Shown here: positions 59,701-64,000 of the stretch, piece by piece
Layout: every line of letters starts with the position of its first letter
Position numbering within the stretch: position 1 is the stretch's first letter
NCBI GenBank assembly: GCA_030435675.1
Contig: CM059622.1
Span: 3,038,001 to 3,102,000 of the forward strand
DNA: 64,000 nucleotides
Direction of reading: 5' to 3'
Source: Steinernema hermaphroditum
Taxonomy: Eukaryota > Nematoda > Chromadorea > Rhabditida > Steinernematidae
Notes under the pieces: model-generated
Seen by the model: the letters and a program-made list of their open reading frames with translations, nothing else
Database searches by the model: none
Told to the model about the DNA's origin: nothing
Program-made: the position numbers and the translations under genes

Positions 59701-62700
59701 CTTCAGACGATTCGTTCCGTCGTCGAGCGCTTCGATCTCGATTCCGTCGCCGGGCTTCAGCTCTTCGCCGTCCTTGAACCACTTCACCTGCGGCTGCGGC
59801 ATTGCACTGATCTTGCACTCGAACACCACTGGCTCGCCTTCCTTCGCCTGCACCGCTTTCAGATCTTTCGAGAATTCGGGGGCGACCTCGGTGAGGAGAT
59901 GTTCCTCCTCGGCGGTGACCACCTTCAAAGGAGCCTCCGTTCGGGCTGTGCCCGCGGGGTTCTTCGCCTCGCAACGGTACTCTCCGGCGTCGGCCACTTC
60001 TACGGAGTCGATGGTTAGGCGGGCGGTGCCATCGCTCTTGGTGGTCTGGTGGAAGTGGGCGTCTTGACTGGAGATCTCCTCTTTGTTTTTGTACCACCTG
60101 ATCTCAGGCATCGGCTCTCCAACGATGATACATTCCAGCTCCACGTGGTCTCCCTCCGTGGCTCGGACTTCCTCCAGGGTCTTGACGAAGGTCGGCGCCA
60201 CCTGACCCTTCTCGAAGGGTTCGGTAACCTGGGCGACCTTTACCGTCAGGGTCACGTCGCTCCAGACGTCTCCGTAGTCGTTCGACGCCTCGCAGCGGTA
60301 CTCGTCCATGTCAGCCATGGTGGCGTTCTTGATCGTCAGCCTCTGCGTTCCATCCGGAAGGCTCTCCACCGTAACCCGGTCGTCGGGCTTCAGCTCCACT
60401 TGGTTCTTGTACCACTTCACCTTCGGCTGTGGCTCGCCGGACGTCTTTCCTTCAAGGATGGCCGTTTCGCCTTCGGTTACGGTAATGGGCCGCACGGGCT
60501 GGAGGAAGTCGGGAGCTTCGCCCTCCGTCGGAAGGGTGCCCTCCTCGGCTACTGTAATCGGACCCTCGGTCCAGGCAGTTCCAAGTTCGTTGGACGCCTC
60601 GCAACGGTATTCTCCTTCGTCGGCCTTGGAAACGTTCTCCACCGTCAGTTCGATGCTTCCGTCTTCGGCGTAGACGCTCCTGATCCTGACGCTCATCTCC
60701 ACGTCTTGACCGTCCTTGGTCCACTTGATCTTCGGCCGGGGCGCACCCTTGACCTTGCAGCGAAGGATGGCCGTACCACCGATGGTTGTGGTGGCGGAGC
60801 GAAGGAGTTCGACGAACTCGGGAGGCGATCGGCCGACGGCGGTTTCTCGAGCCTCTGATTCGCCTGAAAGGGGTATGTTGCACTACCGTAACAGCTACCA
60901 CAACCTGTCCGTCTAAGCTGTGCGTGCAATAAGTGCAGAAAATGGTTAGAGTTAGGGAGTGAGCGAACTGTACCTGCGAGGAGTTCCGTCACGACTTCCT
61001 CCGGAGCCTTCTCAACGCCTCCGATCTCCTCCAACACTCCCTCTTCGGCGTGTTCCACCGCTTTCTCTTCGGCATACTGTAGCGTCAAGGCTGCGGAGGT
61101 GGTGGCGGTTCCCGCCTTGTTCACAGCTTCGCATCTGTAGGCGCCAACGTCTTCTTTCGTCGCGTTCTGGATCGTGATCTTCAGCTTTCCATCATCGGTA
61201 TGCTCAACGACGACATGGTCCCCAAGTTGGACAGGCTTATCGTCCTTGTACCACTGGATTTCGGGGTGTGACTCTTCGTTGACCTGGCACTCCATGGTTA
61301 CGGTAGCGCCCTCGGTTACAGCAGTCTCGTGGAGGGGCTCGATGAACATGGGCTGGACGACTTCCTCGCCAACCACGGCCTCTTTCTCTTCGGCGTATTT
61401 GAGGTCGAGCTTCGCTACCGTATCCGCTTTGCCCGCCTTGTTCACGGCTTCGCATCTGTAGGCGCCGACGTCTTCTTGTGTGGCGTTGTGGATCGTGATC
61501 TTCAGCTTTCCATCGTCTGTCTGCTCCACGAGCACGTGATCTCCAAGTTGGACGGGTTTGTCGTCTTTGAACCACTGGATCGTTGGATGAGATTCCTGGT
61601 TAACACGACATTCCATGGACACGGTGGCGCCCTCGGTTACGGTAGTCTCATGCAGGGGCTCGATAAACATAGGTCTGACTTCCTCGGCCTCTTCCGCCTT
61701 CTTCTCCTCGGCGTACTTGACATCGAGGCTCGCTACCGTATCCGCCTTTCCGGCCTTGTTCACCGCTTCGCACTTGTACGCTCCCAGATCTTCGTGTGTG
61801 GCCTTGGTGATCTTCAGACGCAGAAGACCATCGTCGAGCTTCTCTACGACGACATTGGGTCCTGGCACGATTTCTTGGGAGTCGCGGAACCAGTGCACCT
61901 CGGGGCTGGACTCCTTGTTCACGCGGCACTCGAGGATTACGGTATCGCCTTCGGTGACCTGAGCAGGCTTAAGAGACTCGACGAAGAAGGGCTCGACGAC
62001 GCCCTCTTCGGCGCGCTCAAAGCCGTACTTCGGGAATTTCAGGGATGCAGCCGTCTCGGCCTTTCCGGCCTTGTTGACAGCCTCGCAGGAGTAGGTGCCC
62101 ACGTCTTCGGAGGCAACGTTCTTGATGACCAGGCTGTGGTGACCCTCCTGATCCTTCTTCGAGATGACGTGACTCTGGTCGACGTTCACAGGGACGCCGT
62201 CCTTCTTCCACACAACCTCCGGCTCCGGCTTGCCCACTACCGTACACTGCAGCGTTGCCTCTTCGCCTTGAGTGACTTCGGCTTCGGTGAGACCTTCGGT
62301 GAACTCTGGCGCTTCGAGGACTTCTTGAACGCCGAAGGAAGCCCTGGTTTCGGCGGTTCCTGCCTTGTTGACGGCCTTGCAGGAATAGGTTCCGACGTCT
62401 TCGAGACGGGCATCCTTGATGACCAAAGTGTGATGACCCTCGGAGTCCTTCTTCTCCACCACATGGCTTCCATCGATTTGAACAGGCTGGGAATCCTTGT
62501 ACCAGGTGACTTCAGGCTCTGGCCTACCGGCTACAGTAACCGACATCTCCGCGGTCTCGGACTCTCTGACTTCTATCGGTCTCAAGGCGTCGGTGAATTC
62601 TGGAGCTTCCACAACTTCTTGTACTCCGAACGACGCCTTCGACTCGGCGGTTCCTGCCTTGTTGACGGCCTTGCAGGAGTAGGTTCCGACGTCTTCGAGA

Positions 62701-64000
62701 CGGGCATCCTTGATGATCAAAGTGTGATGACCCTCAGAGTCCTTCTTCTCCACTAAGTGGCTTCCATCGATCTGTATGGGTTGAGAATCTTTGTACCAGG
62801 TGACTTCAGGCTCGGGCCTGCCTGCTACAGTAACTGACATCTCGGCTGTTTCGCTTTCCTTTACCTCTAGAGCCTTCAGGGTGTCCTTGAACTCAGGCGC
62901 CTCTAGAACCTCTTGCACTCCGAAAGACGCCTTGGATTCGGCCATTCCGAACTCGTTGGTGGCGCGGCAAGAGTAAGTGCCGACGTCTTCGAGTCTCGCC
63001 TGGTTGATGATCATTGTGTACTGGCCCTTTTCCTCCCTTCTCGTGACGATGTGACTTCCGTCAGCTTCGATGGGCTGCTCGTCCTTGTACCAAGTGATCT
63101 TCGGTTCAGGCTTTCCGGTTACCGTAACCTCGAACTGCGCATTTTGGCTTTCCTTGACTTGGATGGGCATCAGCTTCTTCACGAACTCGGGTCCAGTCAT
63201 CTTCTCGAGTACCGTAACCGAGGCAGAGGTCTCGGCCTTCCCGGCGACGTTGGTGGCCTGACAAGAGTAAGTTCCCAGGTCCGTAAGGCGTGCATCCCTG
63301 ATGGTCAGGGTGTACTGCCCAGTGGAGACCTTCTTCTCGATGAAGTGGGTTCCATCCATTTGGATTGGCTGTGAGTCCTTGAACCACTGGATTTCGGGCT
63401 CAGGCTTGCCGGCTACCGTAATCGACAGTTCTGTGAACTCCGTCTCCTTGATGCTGACGCTCTTCAGAGGCTCCGTGAACTTTGGTCCTTCGGCGACGAT
63501 CTGGACGTTGACCGAAGCAGTGCATTCGGCGTATCCGGCGATGTTGGACGCCTTGCAGGAGTAGGTGCCCTTGTCTTCGACCCTGGCGTCCTTGATGATA
63601 AGAGTATGGTGGCCTTCGGAGTCCTTCTTCTCGACCACATGGCTTCCGTCGATCTGCACGGGTTGAGAGTCCTTGAACCACTTGACTTCGGGCTCTGGCT
63701 TTCCAGATACCGTAACCGACAACTCAGTCGATTCGGTTTCTTGGATGCTGACGCTCCTCAAGGCCTCGACGAACTGAGGTGCCTCGTGGCGAGCCTCAAC
63801 GTTTACGGTGGACGAAGATTCGGCGAATCCGGCGACGTTGGTGGCCTTGCAGCTGTAAGTGCCCAAGTCTTCGATCTTGGCCTCTTTTATGGTCAGGGAG
63901 TGATGGCCTTCGGAGTCCTTCTTGGAGACGAAATGAGTTCCATCGACCTGCACGGGCTGGGAGTCCTTGAACCAAGTAACCTCAGGCTCTGGTTGGCCGG
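34242..64000 (-). CDS. unc-89: UNC-89 / obscurin, giant M-line protein (N-terminus outside the window)
   Basis: Exons: >64000-60974, 60863-58655, 58610-58284, 58239-57913, 57672-57346, 57178-54452, 54399-53678, 53632-52776, 52724-52595, 52443-52114, 49701-49592, 49246-48963, 48916-48528, 48459-47767, 47683-47402, 47359-47257, 46431-46237, 41215-40997, 40950-40663, 39609-39492, 39324-38872, 37841-37695, 37651-37271, 36719-36266, 36223-35939, 35752-34927, 34876-34499, 34452-34242. Phases agree at every join. About 40 I-set Ig domains (W...YxCxAxN pattern) are followed by Fn3-Ig-Ig, pseudokinase PK1, a roughly 550-residue linker with an Ig domain, Fn3 and PK2. This is the UNC-89 arrangement. The SH3, DH and PH domains expected at the N-terminus would lie beyond 64000. 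The protein organizes sarcomeric M-lines in muscle. The 15-exon Ig part can end at 47253 or continue to the kinases. Confidence 0.95.
40411..40522. mobile_element. hAT-like MITE, 112 bases, in unc-89 intron
   Basis: Ends CAGAGCCGTGCA...TGCACAGCTCTG match the 21721 family with a few changes. Flanking 8-mers GTCCAGAT and GTCCCGAA agree at 6 of 8 positions. Confidence 0.55.
42760..42960 (-). promoter_or_regulatory. GC-rich island, candidate internal unc-89 promoter
   Basis: CpG-rich sequence (GGCGGAGACGGCGACGTCGA, CGGCGGCGGCGCG) contrasts with AT-rich flanks in the PK1 intron. In C. elegans, short kinase-containing UNC-89 isoforms start from an internal promoter, so this is a reasonable candidate; position and function are inferred. 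Confidence 0.35.
45707..46078 (+). repeat. Imperfect direct repeat in the PK1 intron
   Basis: Shared words in the same order: AACATTTTCGT(T/C)GAT, ATCCTGGACTCAT, TGATCGCCTTCT(G/A)CATA, CCATTTTT and ACTCTTCTTATAG. Units span about 45707-45840 and 45871-46065 and look like two diverged copies of one dispersed sequence. Confidence 0.45.
47253..47261 (-). promoter_or_regulatory. unc-89: Stop codon overlapping a 5' splice site (AA|GTAAAG)
   Basis: The exon encodes ...EIDEADEK with codons GAA AAG TAA. The same bases form a donor, AA|GTAAAG, with exon end at 47257. Used as a donor, the AA joins the G of the 46431 exon to make AAG, keeping Lys and the PK1 frame; left unspliced, translation stops at TAA. 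Confidence 0.65.
50232..52032 (+). CDS. Secreted two-domain C-type lectin, nested antisense in an unc-89 intron
   Basis: Seven exons (50232-50448, 50490-50597, 50648-50793, 50839-50974, 51618-51686, 51733-51825, 51869-52032) give 310 residues in frame. A signal peptide (MCLFCAVFLSFLIGLAAA) precedes two C-type lectin folds. CTLD1 runs SCPPEWDLNPLTNRCYLG to FVCEKR, with VWIGA, FANWD and a QCVSVDSKGRWANSDC core. CTLD2 runs CPLDWVYFEHTNSCYKVL to TVAVCKISL, with SNWDPSHPRRNYKMVALLMN. Clear EPN or QPD sugar-binding triplets are missing, so calcium-dependent sugar binding is uncertain. Nematode clec families are large and many respond to microbes. The whole gene fits inside the 2.4-kb intron between unc-89 exons 52443-52114 and 49701-49592, on the opposite strand. 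Confidence 0.88.
51153..51311. mobile_element. Mariner-like MITE, 159 bases, in the lectin gene intron
   Basis: Ends TACAAGGTGACCCA...AGACAGAAGTC and GACTTCTGTCTGGGTGCCC...CACCCTGTA are inverted and match the 25406-25760 family. It accounts for part of the unusually long 643-base intron 4 of the lectin gene. Confidence 0.55.
57178..58655 (-). repeat. unc-89: Three tandem 327-base Ig exons of unc-89, with copied introns
   Basis: Exons 58610-58284, 58239-57913 and 57672-57346 are each 327 bases (109 codons) and nearly identical: YKNGKEIAPG...ADSSCALTVKLPAEEKPYE, EISIPVPAI(G/A)FKKGLEDQTV, then KPKQVKW. Each exon runs from the C strand of one Ig domain to the C strand of the next, and every flanking intron splits the Trp codon TG|G. 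The introns at 57179-57345 and 57673-57912 also share long stretches (GGAAATGACGTTTCGTGTCT, GAAACCGGACTG), so the duplicated unit is exon plus intron. The 57178 exon begins with a fourth, more diverged version. Confidence 0.9.

Noticed and set aside
60693..60973. Continuation of the first big Ig frame past 60974
   Set aside because: The in-frame translation there turns into low-complexity sequence, while a GCAG|GTACAG donor at 60974 and a TTTCAG acceptor at 60864 restore a perfect Ig domain.
1..64000. CRISPR arrays, bacterial operons, ribosome binding sites, rRNA, splice-leader RNA genes
   Set aside because: None seen; the sequence is eukaryotic and I found no regular spacer array, rRNA segment or recognizable splice-leader RNA.

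Overview
This is a gene-dense stretch of animal nuclear DNA, most likely from a nematode. Introns are short (often 35-60 bases, GT...TTTCAG). Several start codons sit 1-10 bases after a TTTCAG-type acceptor, as in trans-splicing. The gene content (UNC-89-type giant muscle protein, afadin/AFD-1, a BTB gene of BATH type, a nested secreted C-type lectin) also fits. I cannot name the species. Exon joins were checked by reading-frame arithmetic; coordinates may be off by a base. Left arm (1-10 kb): the 5' end of a CTNNBL1 gene (-), an intronless FAF1-like UAS/UBX gene (-) and, divergent from it, an intronless diverged TBP paralog (+); a tRNA-Trp and a tRNA relic lie between these two. Then come a nested inverted-repeat element, a MATH/BTB-like gene (+), a Jade-family PHD gene (-), and a young inverted copy of part of an unc-89 kinase exon. 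Middle (10-32 kb): 6.7 kb of mostly non-coding DNA, then the complete afadin gene (+, RA, RA, FHA, dilute and PDZ regions, about 21 exons over 14.7 kb) with signs of internal promoters and several small mobile elements in its introns. It converges on a compact five-exon BCKDHA gene (-). Right arm (34-64 kb): the unc-89/obscurin gene on the minus strand, entering from beyond base 64000 and ending at 34242. It carries about 40 Ig domains, two Fn3 domains, a degenerate kinase PK1 and a second kinase PK2. A two-domain C-type lectin gene lies antisense in one of its introns. The most notable observations are: an AAG|TAA stop codon lying inside a 5' splice site just before PK1, which could switch between kinase-less and kinase-containing proteins; three near-identical tandem 327-base Ig exons that split the same Trp codon; roughly nine-fold enrichment of the palindrome TACNGTA across the unc-89 end of the window, including exons; and the divergent intronless TBP-like/FAF1-like pair, each with a TATA box about 42 bases before its ATG.
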